Origin: Sphingomonas aquatilis
GTDB lineage: Bacteria > Pseudomonadota > Alphaproteobacteria > Sphingomonadales > Sphingomonadaceae
DNA: 64,000 nt
Direction of reading: 5' to 3'
Assembly: GCF_014196115.1 (NCBI RefSeq)
Contig: NZ_JACIDB010000008.1
Span: 86,715-150,714 of the forward strand
The notes beneath the pieces were generated by a model, which ran no database searches, was not told where the DNA came from, and was given only the letters and a program-made list of their open reading frames with translations. Shown in pieces: positions 52,256-61,963 of the stretch; positions within the stretch are counted from its first letter, which is position 1; the number at the start of each line of letters is the position of its first letter. A program made the position numbers and the translations under genes.

Positions 52256-53620
52256 ATGACGGTCCGCCAAGCTCTTTCGACCCGTGGCGAAACCCGGCGC
52301 CTGCTGGCGCTCGCCTGGCCTGTGGTGCTGACCAGCCTCAACTGGACGCTGCTGCAGGTGACCGACGTGATGGTCGTCGGCCTTGTCGCCACCGAAGAGG
52401 TAGCGGCGCTGGGCGCCAGCCGCGCGCTGGGCTTCGTCGGCATCGTCGCAGGGCTCTCCTGGCTTTCAGGCGTGCTGGTGATGGCCTCGCGCGCCGACGG
52501 CGCGGGCGACCTGCCGCGCACCGGCGGCGTGCTCCGTGAGGGCCTTGTGCTGGGGCTGCTGCTCGGCGTCGCGATCGGCGGGCTGTTCCTGGCCGCCGCC
52601 GAACCCTTGCTTGCATTGGTCGGGGTCGCGGCGGACCGGATCGACGAGAGCGCGCGCGTCGTCCGGGCCTTTGCCATCGCCTTTCCGTTCCAGCTGGTGA
52701 ACGTCGCCGCCGCCTTCTTCCTGGAAGGGGTCAGCCGCCCCGGCCGCGTCGCCGCGGTCAATCTGTCGGTGTTGCCGGTCAACGCCGTACTCGCCTGGGC
52801 GCTGTCGGCGGGGCATCTCGGCCTCCCGGCGCTGGGGGCGGTCGGCGCTGCGCTCGCGACCAGCATCGCCTCGCTGCTGGGTGCCGCCGGCATGGTGGCG
52901 AGCGCGCTGACCCTGCCCCGCGCCCGCGAGCGGGAAGTGCGGCGCACCGACCGCGCCGCCTGGGCCGGCGTGCCGCGCGGCGTCGTGGCGCTCGCCGCCT
53001 TCGGCCTCGTTCCCGCAATCGCCTCGGGGCTGGAGCTTGCCGGCTTTTCGATCCTGATCGCGCTCTCGACGCAATTGGGCGACGTTGCCGCCCATGCCTT
53101 TCAGATCGTCTTTTCGATCCACAACGTCACCTTCGCCATCGCGATCGGACTGGGATCGGCGGCGGGCGTGCGCGCGGGCAATGCGGTGGGGGAGGGGCAG
53201 CCGGCCGCCGCCATCCCCCGCACGCTGATCGCGGTCGGGCTGGCGATCGGTGCGCTCGGCCTGCTGGTGCTGATCTTACGCGCGACGGCGCCGGGAATCG
53301 TCGCGCTGTTCCCGGCGACGGCGCCGGTCCATGTCCTCGGCACCGCGATGCTGGCGGTCTGGGCGCCGTTCATCGTCTTCGACGGCATCCAAGTCGTGCT
53401 GATGTACGCCTTACGCAGCCTCGGCGATCAGGTGGCGGCGGGGGTCAACAGCATCCTCGCCTATTTCATCGTGTCGGGCGGCCTGGGCTGGTGGCTGGTG
53501 CATCAGGGGATGGGGCCGATGGCGCTGGTCTGGGCGTCGGGCCTCGGCATGGTGGCCGCCACGGTGCTGCACGGCGGTCGGTTCGCGCTTATGGGTTGGC
53601 GGCTTCGCCGGCAAAGCTGA
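52256..53620 (+). CDS. MATE family efflux transporter
   Basis: This 454-residue protein has twelve hydrophobic segments in two similar halves, typical of the DinF/NorM group of MATE pumps that exchange cations for drugs. The loop L-N-W-T-L-L-Q-V-T-D near residue 30 is family-like. Its last 32 bases overlap the end of the converging zinc-ribbon gene. Confidence 0.88.
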   Translation: MTVRQALSTRGETRRLLALAWPVVLTSLNWTLLQVTDVMVVGLVATEEVAALGASRALGFVGIVAGLSWLSGVLVMASRADGAGDLPRTGGVLREGLVLGLLLGVAIGGLFLAAAEPLLALVGVAADRIDESARVVRAFAIAFPFQLVNVAAAFFLEGVSRPGRVAAVNLSVLPVNAVLAWALSAGHLGLPALGAVGAALATSIASLLGAAGMVASALTLPRAREREVRRTDRAAWAGVPRGVVALAAFGLVPAIASGLELAGFSILIALSTQLGDVAAHAFQIVFSIHNVTFAIAIGLGSAAGVRAGNAVGEGQPAAAIPRTLIAVGLAIGALGLLVLILRATAPGIVALFPATAPVHVLGTAMLAVWAPFIVFDGIQVVLMYALRSLGDQVAAGVNSILAYFIVSGGLGWWLVHQGMGPMALVWASGLGMVAATVLHGGRFALMGWRLRRQS

Positions 53621-54371
53621 GCTCCAGCCGTTTCGAATTGGACGGCACGTCCAGCTTGGCCGAATTGAAGTCGATCGACGCACCTGGGTTCAGCGTCCGC
53701 TGCTGCGGATTGATCGTCCAGCTGTAGACGATGCGGCCCTGGGCATCGCGCAGCTCGGCGCGGATATCCGGCACGCGCTGCTTTTCGGACGACGGATTGG
53801 TGATCTGCCCGCTGACCGCGAACAGTTCGGATCCGTTTTCCAGCTCGCGCCGCTCGATCGGATTGTCCTTCAGCCGCAGCGGCGATTCGTCGGTGCCGAC
53901 CGGCAGGCCGACGCGCGCGAGCAGCCCCGGCGCACCGACGAACAGGATCGCGCCGATCCCGGCGATTAGCAGCAGCCCGACCAGCACCGCGATCACCGTC
54001 CAACGGCGCAGCGCGTTGCGGCGCGGCCGGAACGGCGGGCGATGCGCGAAGGCGTCGTAATCCGGCGCGGCAACGACGGGCTCGGGCGGGGCGACGCGCG
54101 CACCCGGCAGCACCGCGGGCTCTAGGAACGGCGGCGGCGCTTCATCGTCGGGCGCATCGGGCAGGTCGAAGCGCGGCTGGTCCGCCATGACGGGCGGCGG
54201 CGGAGGAGGAGGAGGAGGCGCGGGCGCGGCAAGCGCTTCCTCCTCGGGCACCGGCGGTTCCTGGAACCAGCTGTGCCGGCAATTGGCGCAGCGCACGGTG
54301 CGGCCCTCCACCCCGATCGCGCTGTCGGGCACCAGATAGCGGGTGCTGCATTCGGGACATTCGAGGATCAT
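53589..54371 (-). CDS. MJ0042-type zinc-ribbon and DUF3426-like membrane protein
   Basis: This 260-residue protein starts with a zinc ribbon (C-P-E-C near 5-8 and C-A-N-C near 29-32), has a proline run near 55, a single membrane helix at about 127-147 and a C-terminal beta-rich domain (L-x-V-x-G-x-I-T-N-P-S-S) like DUF3426. Such proteins occur next to ftsEX in many alphaproteobacteria, and the function is unknown. The frame upstream of 54371 is not used. Confidence 0.82.
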   Translation of the reverse strand: MILECPECSTRYLVPDSAIGVEGRTVRCANCRHSWFQEPPVPEEEALAAPAPPPPPPPPPVMADQPRFDLPDAPDDEAPPPFLEPAVLPGARVAPPEPVVAAPDYDAFAHRPPFRPRRNALRRWTVIAVLVGLLLIAGIGAILFVGAPGLLARVGLPVGTDESPLRLKDNPIERRELENGSELFAVSGQITNPSSEKQRVPDIRAELRDAQGRIVYSWTINPQQRTLNPGASIDFNSAKLDVPSNSKRLELSFAGEAANP

Positions 54372-54552
54372 GCGCGACGCTTTACGACAGATGGCCGTGC
54401 GGGGAAGAGACCTCCGCGGGATGGCGGCGATTGTAAGCACGTGCGCCGCCTGCGTGGCAAGCTTGAAGCCGCGGCGTCGCCATGCGAAGGCTTTATCGAA
54501 CACGGCCGCTGACGGCCCTTGGCACCTTGATGGAGCGGTTGCGGCCAGGCGC

Positions 54553-55263
54553 ATGGCAAATATCGTGCAGTTCGAAAATGTTGGGCTGCGGTACGGCACC
54601 GGGCAGGAAACGCTGTCCGATATCAGCTTCACGCTGACCAGCGGCGCCTTCTATTTCCTGACCGGGGCAAGCGGCGCCGGCAAGACCTCGCTGCTGAAGC
54701 TCCTGTATCTGGCGCAGCGCCCCAGCCGCGGCATTATCCGCCTGTTCGGCGAGGATGCGGTGACGATGCCGCGCGCGCGGCTGCCCGGCTTCCGCCGCCG
54801 CATCGGTGTGGTCTTCCAGGATTTCCGTCTCGTGCCGCACCTGTCCGCCTGGGACAATATCGCGCTGCCCCTGCGTGTCGCCGGGGTGGAGGAAGCCGAT
54901 ATCGAACAGCCGGTGCGCGAAATGCTCGCCTGGGTCGGGCTGGCCGACCGCGCCGGCGCGCGGCCCGCGACGCTGTCGGGCGGCGAGCAGCAGCGCGTCG
55001 CCATCGCCCGCGCGGTGATCGGCCGCCCCGAAGTGCTGGTTGCGGACGAACCAACCGGCAACGTCGATCCCGACATGGCCGATCGCCTGATCCATCTGTT
55101 CGAATCGCTCAACAAACTGGGCACCACCGTTGTCGTCGCCACGCACGACCTGCACCTGCTCAGCCGCGTCGCGGGCGCGCAGATGATGCGGCTCGACAAG
55201 GGGCAGCTGCTCGATCCCACCGGCTCGCTCCGCTACCCACCGACGCTGAAGGGGCTGGCATGA
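54553..55263 (+). CDS. ftsE: Cell division ABC ATPase FtsE
   Basis: This 236-residue ATPase works with FtsX in the divisome to activate cell-wall hydrolases. It has Walker A G-A-S-G-A-G-K-T near 38, the signature L-S-G-G-E-Q-Q-R near 140 and Walker B V-L-V-A-D-E-P-T near 160. The ATG start aligns with M-A-N-I-V-Q-F. It overlaps ftsX by four bases. Confidence 0.92.
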   Translation: MANIVQFENVGLRYGTGQETLSDISFTLTSGAFYFLTGASGAGKTSLLKLLYLAQRPSRGIIRLFGEDAVTMPRARLPGFRRRIGVVFQDFRLVPHLSAWDNIALPLRVAGVEEADIEQPVREMLAWVGLADRAGARPATLSGGEQQRVAIARAVIGRPEVLVADEPTGNVDPDMADRLIHLFESLNKLGTTVVVATHDLHLLSRVAGAQMMRLDKGQLLDPTGSLRYPPTLKGLA

Positions 55264-56144
55264 GCACCGGCGGCACCAACCGCGCCGACCGCCGCGTGCT
55301 CGACGAGGCGGGCGGCTTTCGCGCGATGACGGGGGTGATGGCGATCATGCTGTTCCTCACCCTGCTTGCCGCCGCGCTCGGCCTCGGCACGCGCCAGTCG
55401 GCCACGGCGCTCGAACGCCAGCTCGCCGGAAGGCTGACGGTGCAGGTGGTCGATGGCAGCCCGGTCGCGCGCGACGCGGTCGCCGCACGGATCCTCGCCG
55501 TGCTACGCGCGCTGCCCGACGTGCGCCGCGCGACGCCGGTGCCGCGCGCCGAGCTGATGCGCCTGCTCGAACCGTGGCTGGGGCGCAGCGACGCCGATCC
55601 CGACCTGCCCGTACCCGCGATGATCGACGTCGATCTTGCCGACGGCGCCGACGCCGGCCGGATCGTCGCCGCGGTTCACGATATCAGCGCGACGGCGCGG
55701 ATCGACCGGCACCAGCGCTGGATGTCGCCGGTCGGCAGCTTCCTCGACACGCTGACCTGGCTTGCGCTCGGCCTCGTGGCGCTGATGCTGGCGGCGACCG
55801 GCGCGGTCGTGGTGCTTGCCGCACGTGCCGGGCTGGAGACGCATCGCGCGACGATCGAGGTGATGCACATGCTCGGGGCCACCGACGTGCAGGTCGCGCG
55901 CCTGTTCCAGCGCCGTCTCGCGCTCGATGCGGCGATCGGCGGGGTGGCGGGCAGCGTCGCCGCGCTCGCCATGCTGCTGTTCCTCGCCACGCGCGTCGCG
56001 GCGCTGGGATCGCAATTGCTCAGCGGCATCACCTTGTCCTTCAGCGACTGGGCGTTGCTGGTCCTGCTGCCGATCGGCTTCGTCCTGCTCGCGACCGTCA
56101 TCGCGCGGGTCACGATCGTGGCGGCGCTGAGGCGCATCCTGTGA
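55260..56144 (+). CDS. ftsX: Cell division protein FtsX
   Basis: This 294-residue membrane protein has four membrane segments (about 24-44, 165-190, 222-247, 262-287) and the large periplasmic loop between the first and second that contacts hydrolase activators. The sequence E-V-M-H-M-L-G-A-T-D near 200 is family-typical. Confidence 0.9.
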   Translation: MSTGGTNRADRRVLDEAGGFRAMTGVMAIMLFLTLLAAALGLGTRQSATALERQLAGRLTVQVVDGSPVARDAVAARILAVLRALPDVRRATPVPRAELMRLLEPWLGRSDADPDLPVPAMIDVDLADGADAGRIVAAVHDISATARIDRHQRWMSPVGSFLDTLTWLALGLVALMLAATGAVVVLAARAGLETHRATIEVMHMLGATDVQVARLFQRRLALDAAIGGVAGSVAALAMLLFLATRVAALGSQLLSGITLSFSDWALLVLLPIGFVLLATVIARVTIVAALRRIL

Positions 56145-56157
56145 TGGGGCGCCTGCT

Positions 56158-56694
56158 ATGATCGTCCGGCTGATGGGGTTCGCCGCGCTTGGCTGGTGCC
56201 TGGGCTTTGCGGCCTTCATGCTGCTGCTGCCGCCGCCGCTCACCGGCAACACCACCGATGCGATCGTCGTGCCGACCGGCGGCGCGGGGCGGATCGATCG
56301 CGGCATCGCGCTGCTGCAGGCCAGGCAGGCGCGGCGAATGCTCGTCACCGGCGTCGCGCCCGGGGTGCGGCCGATCGATCTCGCCCGCACCTATCACACC
56401 TCGCCGAAGCTCTTTGCCTGCTGCATCGATCTGGGTGCCGACGCCGTCGACACGCGCTCGAACGCCGAGGAAACCGCCGCCTGGGTGAAGACCCATGGTT
56501 ATCGCACCGTCCGCCTCGTCACCTCCGACTGGCACGTGCCGCGCGCGCGGATGGAGCTGGCGGCGGTGCTGGGGCCGGGCGTCATCGTGATGGGGGATGG
56601 CGTGCCCAGCACGCCGCGGCTCGGCACGCTCGTCAACGAATATAACAAGCTGCTGCTGCGCCGCGTCGCGCTGTGGCTGGGGATCGGGGCATGA
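56158..56694 (+). CDS. YdcF family (DUF218) protein
   Basis: This 178-residue protein has an N-terminal membrane anchor and the DUF218 motifs D-A-I-V-V-P-T-G-G near 37, N-A-E-E-T-A near 103 and T-S-D-W-H-V-P-R-A near 122. The family binds or processes nucleotide- or envelope-linked phosphates. It overlaps plsC by four bases and follows ftsX by 13. Confidence 0.8.
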   Translation: MIVRLMGFAALGWCLGFAAFMLLLPPPLTGNTTDAIVVPTGGAGRIDRGIALLQARQARRMLVTGVAPGVRPIDLARTYHTSPKLFACCIDLGADAVDTRSNAEETAAWVKTHGYRTVRLVTSDWHVPRARMELAAVLGPGVIVMGDGVPSTPRLGTLVNEYNKLLLRRVALWLGIGA

Positions 56695-57374
56695 ATCGCC
56701 TGCGCACGTTGCTGTTTTTGCTGTTCTTCTACGGCCTGTCGGTGCCGATCGTGCTCGCGGTGCCCATCTCTGCGCTGTTCGGCCGGCGCGCGGTGATGCG
56801 GCACGCGCATGTCTGGGCGCGCATGCACCGGCTGCTCTATCGCACCATCATGGGCATCCGCGTCGTCGTGGAGGGGCAGCGCCCGACGGGACCCGTCTTC
56901 TACGCCGCCAAGCATCAGGCGATGTTCGAAACGCTGGAGCTGCAATTGCTGCTCGGCGGCCCGGCGATGGTCATCAAGCGCGAACTCAGCCGCATCCCCT
57001 TCTGGGGTTGGGCGGCGTTGCAATATGGCGGCATCGTCGCCGATCGCGAGGCGTCGGCGACCGCGCTCCGCGCGATGATGCGCGATGCCAAGGCGCTGAA
57101 GGCGGAAGGCCGCTCGATCCTGATCTATCCGGAGGGCACGCGCGTCGCGCCAGGTGAGCGGCCGCCGCTGCAATCGGGTTTCGCCGGCCTCTATCGGGCG
57201 CTGGCCATGCCGTGCGTGCCGATCGCGCTTGACACGGGGCGCGTCTGGCCCCGGCACGGGCCCAAGCGCCCCGGCACGGTGACGATCCGCATCGGCGATG
57301 TCATTCCCGCCGGTCTGCCTCGCGACGAGATCGAGGCGCGCGTCCATACGGCGATCAACGTGCTGGACGTGTAG
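56691..57374 (+). CDS. plsC: 1-acyl-sn-glycerol-3-phosphate acyltransferase
   Basis: This 227-residue enzyme adds the second acyl chain to make phosphatidate. It has an N-terminal hydrophobic segment, K-H-Q-A-M-F-E-T near 76 in place of the usual H-x4-D (the acidic residue is glutamate, a variant often seen in alphaproteobacteria) and P-E-G-T-R near 148. The ATG overlaps the ydcF stop. The substrate is inferred from the motifs. Confidence 0.83.
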   Translation: MNRLRTLLFLLFFYGLSVPIVLAVPISALFGRRAVMRHAHVWARMHRLLYRTIMGIRVVVEGQRPTGPVFYAAKHQAMFETLELQLLLGGPAMVIKRELSRIPFWGWAALQYGGIVADREASATALRAMMRDAKALKAEGRSILIYPEGTRVAPGERPPLQSGFAGLYRALAMPCVPIALDTGRVWPRHGPKRPGTVTIRIGDVIPAGLPRDEIEARVHTAINVLDV

Positions 57375-57461
57375 GATCGGGTTGCCGGCAAGTAGCTGAT
57401 AAACGCCGACCGTTTCGGCGGGGCTGTCCTACAGTCGTTCCGCCGCCTGCATCCCCCAACT

Positions 57462-57538
57462 CGTCATTGCGAGCGTAGCGAAGCAATCCAGAGCCGGACC
57501 AGGACGCCCTGGATTGCTTCGCTGCGCTCGCAATGACG
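57462..57538. repeat. 77-base GTCATTGCGAGCG palindrome, copy 2
   Basis: The length and arms match those at 41681-41757, with one base changed in the right arm. The middle AGAGCCGGACCAGGACGCCC is the near inverse of the middle of copy 1, so this copy has the opposite orientation. Confidence 0.85.
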
Positions 57539-57584
57539 GAGGATAGCTCTGTCCCATCCCGACAAAACCGAAACGATAGGCCTA

Positions 57585-57634
57585 GATCGTTTCCGTTCAG
57601 GTGTTCATGGTGTCCACGTTGCCGTGAACGGAAC
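57585..57634. repeat. GTTCATG-core hairpin element, copy B
   Basis: The core GGTGTTCATGGTGTCCACGTT matches copy A at 14151. The stem here is CGTTTCCGTTCA with TGAACGGAACG, nearly perfect and different from that of copy A. It ends just before the tyrA stop. Confidence 0.5.
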
Positions 57635-57636
57635 GC

Positions 57637-58542
57637 TCAGTGGCTCCGCCCGAAGTCTGGCTTGGCGTCGTCCTGCCCCTGTTCGATGATCGACCGGCGG
57701 ATCGCGCGCGTCCGGGTGAACAGGTCGAACAACTGGTCGCCGTCGCCCCAGCGGATCGCGCGTTGCAGCATCGTGACGTCCTCGGTCAGCCGTTGCAGGA
57801 TCTCCAGCACCGCCCCGCGATTGTTCAGGAACACGTCGCGCCACATCGTCGGGTCGGACGCGGCGATGCGGGTGAAGTCGCGGAAGCCGCCGGCCGAAAA
57901 TTTGATGACCTCGCTCTGCGTCACCTCTTCCAGGTCGCTCGCGGTGCCGACGATCGAATAGGCGATCAGGTGCGGCACATGGCTGGTCACCGCCAGCACC
58001 AAGTCGTGATGCTTGGGCGTCATCACCTCGACCTGCGCGCCGAGCGCCTCCCAGAAGGCGCGCAGCCGCAGCGTCGGCGCTTCTGCCGTGCCCTCTTCCG
58101 GCGTCAGGATGCACCAGCGGCCGCGGAACAGAGTCGCAAAGCCCGCCTCGGGCCCGCTATGCTCGGTGCCGGCGACCGGATGCCCCGGCACGATCGTCGC
58201 ATGCGGCAGCACGGCCCGCAGCGCAGCGAGCACGCTCTCCTTCGATCCGCCGACGTCGCTGACGATCGCATCGGCGGGCAGATCGTCGGCGAACTCCGCC
58301 GCTACCGCACCCATCGCCCCGACCGGCACGCACAGCATCACGAGGTCGGCATCGATCACCGCCGCGCCCGCCGTATCGGCGATATCGTCCGCCAGTGCGA
58401 TCCGCTCCGCGATGGCGCGCACCTCGGGCGAGGCGTCGTAACCGGTGATCCGCACCGTCGGCATCGTGGCCCGCACCGCGCGCGCCACCGACGAACCGAT
58501 CAGCCCCAGCCCGATGATCGTGACGCGCGCGAAGGGCAGCAT
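57637..58542 (-). CDS. tyrA: Prephenate/arogenate dehydrogenase
   Basis: This 301-residue enzyme of tyrosine synthesis has the NAD loop G-L-G-L-I-G-S-S-V near 11-19, the D-V-G-G-S-K motif near 98 and the substrate region P-G-H-P-V-A-G-T-E-H near 118. Whether it uses prephenate or arogenate cannot be told from sequence. The ATG overlaps the hisC stop by one base, so it follows hisC in one operon. Confidence 0.88.
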   Translation of the reverse strand: MLPFARVTIIGLGLIGSSVARAVRATMPTVRITGYDASPEVRAIAERIALADDIADTAGAAVIDADLVMLCVPVGAMGAVAAEFADDLPADAIVSDVGGSKESVLAALRAVLPHATIVPGHPVAGTEHSGPEAGFATLFRGRWCILTPEEGTAEAPTLRLRAFWEALGAQVEVMTPKHHDLVLAVTSHVPHLIAYSIVGTASDLEEVTQSEVIKFSAGGFRDFTRIAASDPTMWRDVFLNNRGAVLEILQRLTEDVTMLQRAIRWGDGDQLFDLFTRTRAIRRSIIEQGQDDAKPDFGRSH

Positions 58543-59648
58543 CAGCCCGCCTTTTCCACCTCGGCGCGCAGCACGTCGACCACCGCGCGCATTTCTTCTT
58601 CGGTGCCGATCGTGATGCGCAGGCCGTGGGGCAGGCCCTGACCGGGCAGCCAGCGCGTCGCATAGCCCGCCGCCATCAGCGCCTTGTACGCCTCTTCAGC
58701 GGTCAACGTGCCCTCGAACAGCACGAGCACGAAATTGGCCTTGCTCGGCACCGCACGCAGGCCCGGCAGTGCGTCGACCTGTTCGCTGAACCACCCGCGC
58801 CACTGGCGATTGTGGTCGCGGCTGTGCGCGACGAAGGCGGCATCGTTCAGCGCCGCGGTTGCGGCGGCTTGCGCCCCGATGCTGAACGCGAAGGGCGCGC
58901 GGATGCGGTGCATCGCATTGATGATCTCCGCCGACGCATAGCCCCAGCCCACCCGCTCGGAGGCGAGGCCAAAAATCTTGGAGAAGGTGCGCGTCACCAG
59001 CACGTTGGACTGTGTGCGTGCCAGCTCCAGCCCGCCGTCGTCGTCCTCCGGCTCCAGATATTCGGTATAGGCCTGGTCGAGCACCAGCAGCACCGACTTG
59101 GGCAGCCCGGCGTGGAGCCGCGCGATCTCCTCGCGGGTGGTATAGGTGCCGGTCGGATTGTTGGGGTTGGCGACGAACACGACCTTGGTCTTCTCGGTCA
59201 CGGCGGCCAGGATCGCATCGACATCGGTCGCATAGTCGCGATCGGCGACGATCACCGGCGTCGCGCCCACGCGCCGCGTCGCGATCTCATACACCGCAAA
59301 GCCATAGCGGACGTGGATGATCTCGTCGCCCGGCCCGGCGAAGGTGCCGGCGGCCAGGTGCAACACCTCGTCCGACCCGGTGCCATAGATCAGTCGCTCC
59401 GCCTCGACGCCGTAATGGCTGGCAAGCGCGCCGCGCAGGTCGACCGCCGCGGCGTCGGGATAACGCTCCAGATGCCCCGCCGCGTCGCGATACGCCGCCC
59501 GCGCGCCCTCGGGCGTGCCAAACGGATTCTCGTTCGACGACAGCTTGACGACCTTGCGGCCGTCCTCGCTGGTGGCGCGACCGGGGATGTAGGGGGCGAT
59601 GCCCAGGATCCAGGGCTTCGGGGCGGGGGCGGTTGTGGTGTCCGACAT
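58542..59648 (-). CDS. hisC: Histidinol-phosphate aminotransferase
   Basis: This 368-residue class II PLP aminotransferase has S-S-N-E-N-P near 38, N-P-N-N-P-T-G near 160 and the lysine in R-T-F-S-K-I-F-G near 220. In genomes with hisC next to tyrA it may also serve in aromatic amino acid transamination. The ATG lies 75 bases from the divergent metX start. Confidence 0.9.
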   Translation of the reverse strand: MSDTTTAPAPKPWILGIAPYIPGRATSEDGRKVVKLSSNENPFGTPEGARAAYRDAAGHLERYPDAAAVDLRGALASHYGVEAERLIYGTGSDEVLHLAAGTFAGPGDEIIHVRYGFAVYEIATRRVGATPVIVADRDYATDVDAILAAVTEKTKVVFVANPNNPTGTYTTREEIARLHAGLPKSVLLVLDQAYTEYLEPEDDDGGLELARTQSNVLVTRTFSKIFGLASERVGWGYASAEIINAMHRIRAPFAFSIGAQAAATAALNDAAFVAHSRDHNRQWRGWFSEQVDALPGLRAVPSKANFVLVLFEGTLTAEEAYKALMAAGYATRWLPGQGLPHGLRITIGTEEEMRAVVDVLRAEVEKAG

Positions 59649-59723
59649 GGCCGCGAGCCTTAGCGGGGCGGCGCCGACGTTGACAACTTGCTTCCACGCG
59701 CGCCCCGCCGTAGCGATGCGCCC

Positions 59724-60854
59724 ATGAGCGAGGATATGCGGTTCGGCTGCGGGCGACAGGCGACGCTGCCGGGGCCGCTGCGCCTCGATGGCGGCACGTT
59801 GCTGTCGCCGGTGGACATCGCCTACGAAACCTATGGCACGCTCGACGCCGATGGCGGCAACGCGATTCTGATCTGCCACGCGTTGACTGGCGATCAGCAT
59901 GTCGCCTCGACGCATCCGCGCACCGGCAAGCCCGGCTGGTGGACGCGCCTCGTCGGTCCCGGCAAGCCGATCGACCCGGCGCGCGACTTCGTCATCTGCT
60001 CGAACGTCATCGGCAGCTGCATGGGATCGTCCGGCCCGGCGAGCATCAATCCCGCCACGGGGCGCCCTTGGGGCATGGCCTTCCCGGTCATCACCATCCG
60101 CGACATGGTCCGTGCACAGGCGATGCTGCTCGACCATCTCGGCGTCACCCGGCTGAAGGCCGTCGTCGGCGGCTCGATGGGGGGCATGCAGGCGCTCAGC
60201 TGGGCGGCGACCTTCCCGGACCGCGTCGCCGCGGCGATCGTCATCGCCTCGACCGCGCGCCACTCCGCGCAGAATATCGCCTTCCACGAGGTCGGCCGCC
60301 AAGCGATCATGGCCGATCCCAAATGGCGCGGCGGCGACTATTACGATGGCGATCCCCCCGCCGCCGGCCTCGCCGTCGCGCGCATGGCCGCGCACATCAC
60401 ATACCTGTCCGAAGCCGGCCTCACCGAAAAGTTCGGCCGCCGCCTGCAAGCGCGCCCCGGCAAGCAGGACGGCGCCAAGAGCTTCGGCTTCGATGCCGAT
60501 TTCCAGGTCGAAAGCTATTTGCGCCATCAGGGCCTCGCCTTCGTCGACCGGTTTGATGCCAACAGCTACCTCTACATCACCCGCGCGCTCGACTATTTCG
60601 ATTTGGCCGAGGAACATGGCGGCCTGCTCGCCAACGCCTTCCGCGGTACGGCGACGCGCTTCTGCCTGGTCAGCTTCGACACCGACTGGCTCTACCCCAC
60701 GCTCGAATCACGCAACATCGTCGCCGCTTTGAACGCCGCCGGCGCACCGGTGAGCTTCGTCGAGCTGTCGAGCCCCTATGGCCACGACGCCTTTCTGCTC
60801 GACGCACCGGAGATGAACCGCGTGATCGACGGTTTCCTGAAAGGTGGGCGATGA
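59724..60854 (+). CDS. metX: Homoserine O-acetyltransferase
   Basis: This 376-residue alpha/beta hydrolase-fold enzyme activates homoserine for methionine synthesis. Serine nucleophile in G-G-S-M-G-G-M (near 150), aspartate in F-D-T-D-W-L-Y (near 315) and histidine in Y-G-H-D-A-F (near 352) form the triad. Acyl donor (acetyl- or succinyl-CoA) cannot be settled by reading. The stop overlaps the next gene by four bases. Confidence 0.93.
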   Translation: MSEDMRFGCGRQATLPGPLRLDGGTLLSPVDIAYETYGTLDADGGNAILICHALTGDQHVASTHPRTGKPGWWTRLVGPGKPIDPARDFVICSNVIGSCMGSSGPASINPATGRPWGMAFPVITIRDMVRAQAMLLDHLGVTRLKAVVGGSMGGMQALSWAATFPDRVAAAIVIASTARHSAQNIAFHEVGRQAIMADPKWRGGDYYDGDPPAAGLAVARMAAHITYLSEAGLTEKFGRRLQARPGKQDGAKSFGFDADFQVESYLRHQGLAFVDRFDANSYLYITRALDYFDLAEEHGGLLANAFRGTATRFCLVSFDTDWLYPTLESRNIVAALNAAGAPVSFVELSSPYGHDAFLLDAPEMNRVIDGFLKGGR

Positions 60855-61294
60855 TGGACCGTGGGATGGACCTCGACGACGACAAGGGCCGCCTGGATGT
60901 CGCGCGAATCCATGGCTGGCTCGCGTCGAGCTATTGGTCGCCGGGGATCGACCGGGCGTTGGTGGAACGCGCCATCGCCGGCTCGCACTGCCTGGGCGCT
61001 TACGCTGGGGGCGAGCAGGTGGGTTTCGCTCGCGCGATCACCGATCACGCGACCTTCGCCTGGATCGCCGACGTTTGGGTCGAAGACGCGGCGCGGGGGC
61101 AGGGGCTGGGGCGGCGCATGGTCGGCTGGTTCGTCGATCATCCCGCCTTCGCCGGCATCCGCCGCATCGGCCTCGTCACCGCCGACGCGCATGGCGTGTA
61201 CGAAGCGCTGGGCTTTCACGCGCTGCTCCGCCCCGATCGCTTCATGGAGCGTCTGTCGCCCGCGGCCGCCGCGCTGTTGAAGACGGCGTCATGA
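60851..61294 (+). CDS. GNAT family N-acetyltransferase
   Basis: This 147-residue protein has the acetyl-CoA motif R-G-Q-G-L-G-R-R-M (near 83) and the C-terminal Y-E-A-L-G-F pair near 117. It overlaps both metX and metW by four bases, so it sits inside the methionine operon, where these two are usually adjacent. The acceptor is unknown. Confidence 0.8.
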   Translation: MMDRGMDLDDDKGRLDVARIHGWLASSYWSPGIDRALVERAIAGSHCLGAYAGGEQVGFARAITDHATFAWIADVWVEDAARGQGLGRRMVGWFVDHPAFAGIRRIGLVTADAHGVYEALGFHALLRPDRFMERLSPAAAALLKTAS

Positions 61295-61878
61295 CGCTGC
61301 GCCCCGACCTCGCCGTCATCGCCGGGCATGTCGCTGAGGGATCGCGCGTGCTCGACATCGGCTGTGGCGACGGCGCGCTGATGGCGGCGCTGCGTGACCA
61401 GCGGGGCTGCGACGCGCGCGGGCTGGAGCTGGACGCGGGCAATGTCGCGGCGGCGGTGGGGCGCGGGCTGTCGGTGATCCAGGGCGACGCCGATATCGAT
61501 CTGGCCGCCTATCCCGATCGCAGCTTCGACTATGCGATCCTCAGCCAGACGCTGCAGACCGCGCGAGCACCTGACGTCGTGCTCGATCATCTGCTCCGCA
61601 TCGGCCGGCGCGCCTTCGTCAGCTTCCCCAATTTCGCGCAATGGCGCATCCGCTTGTCGCTGCTGTGGGGCGGGCGGATGCCGGTGACGCGGCAATTGCC
61701 CGAACAATGGTATGACACCCCCAATATCCACCACGTCACGATCGACGACTTTCGCGCCTTCCTGAAAGCGCGCGGCGTGACCGTGGAGGGGGCATGGTTT
61801 CTGTCGGGCGACCGGCAACGCAGTTCGGCAGCGGCCAACCTGCTGGCACAGCATGCGGTTTTTCTATTGCGGCGTTGA
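61291..61878 (+). CDS. metW: Methionine biosynthesis protein MetW
   Basis: This 195-residue protein has the methyltransferase-like fold: V-L-D-I-G-C-G-D-G near 21, then Y-P-D-R-S-F-D-Y-A-I-L-S-Q-T-L-Q near 75 and Y-D-T-P-N-I-H-H near 150, all MetW hallmarks. It works with MetX in methionine synthesis, and its exact activity is not well established. Confidence 0.92.
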   Translation: MTLRPDLAVIAGHVAEGSRVLDIGCGDGALMAALRDQRGCDARGLELDAGNVAAAVGRGLSVIQGDADIDLAAYPDRSFDYAILSQTLQTARAPDVVLDHLLRIGRRAFVSFPNFAQWRIRLSLLWGGRMPVTRQLPEQWYDTPNIHHVTIDDFRAFLKARGVTVEGAWFLSGDRQRSSAAANLLAQHAVFLLRR

Positions 61879-61916
61879 CGGCGCACGTCCGTATCGGACA
61901 TAAACCTGTGCGGTTC

Positions 61917-61941
61917 GGAACAAACCTATGTGAAAGCGGTT
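61917..61941 (+). promoter_or_regulatory. Candidate EcfG (general stress sigma) promoter
   Basis: GGAAC at 61917-61921 and GTT at 61939-61941 are 17 bases apart, matching the alphaproteobacterial EcfG consensus GGAAC-N16/17-cGTT except for G instead of C before GTT. It lies 23 bases upstream of the response regulator start. Confidence 0.6.
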
Positions 61942-61963
61942 TCTCGGCTCCGAGCCAGGATGG

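Noticed and set aside
59649..59723. TTGACA (59680-59685) and a possible SAM riboswitch upstream of metX
   Set aside because: No -10 box lies at the right distance and the 75-base gap shows no SAM-II pseudoknot pattern that I could recognise.
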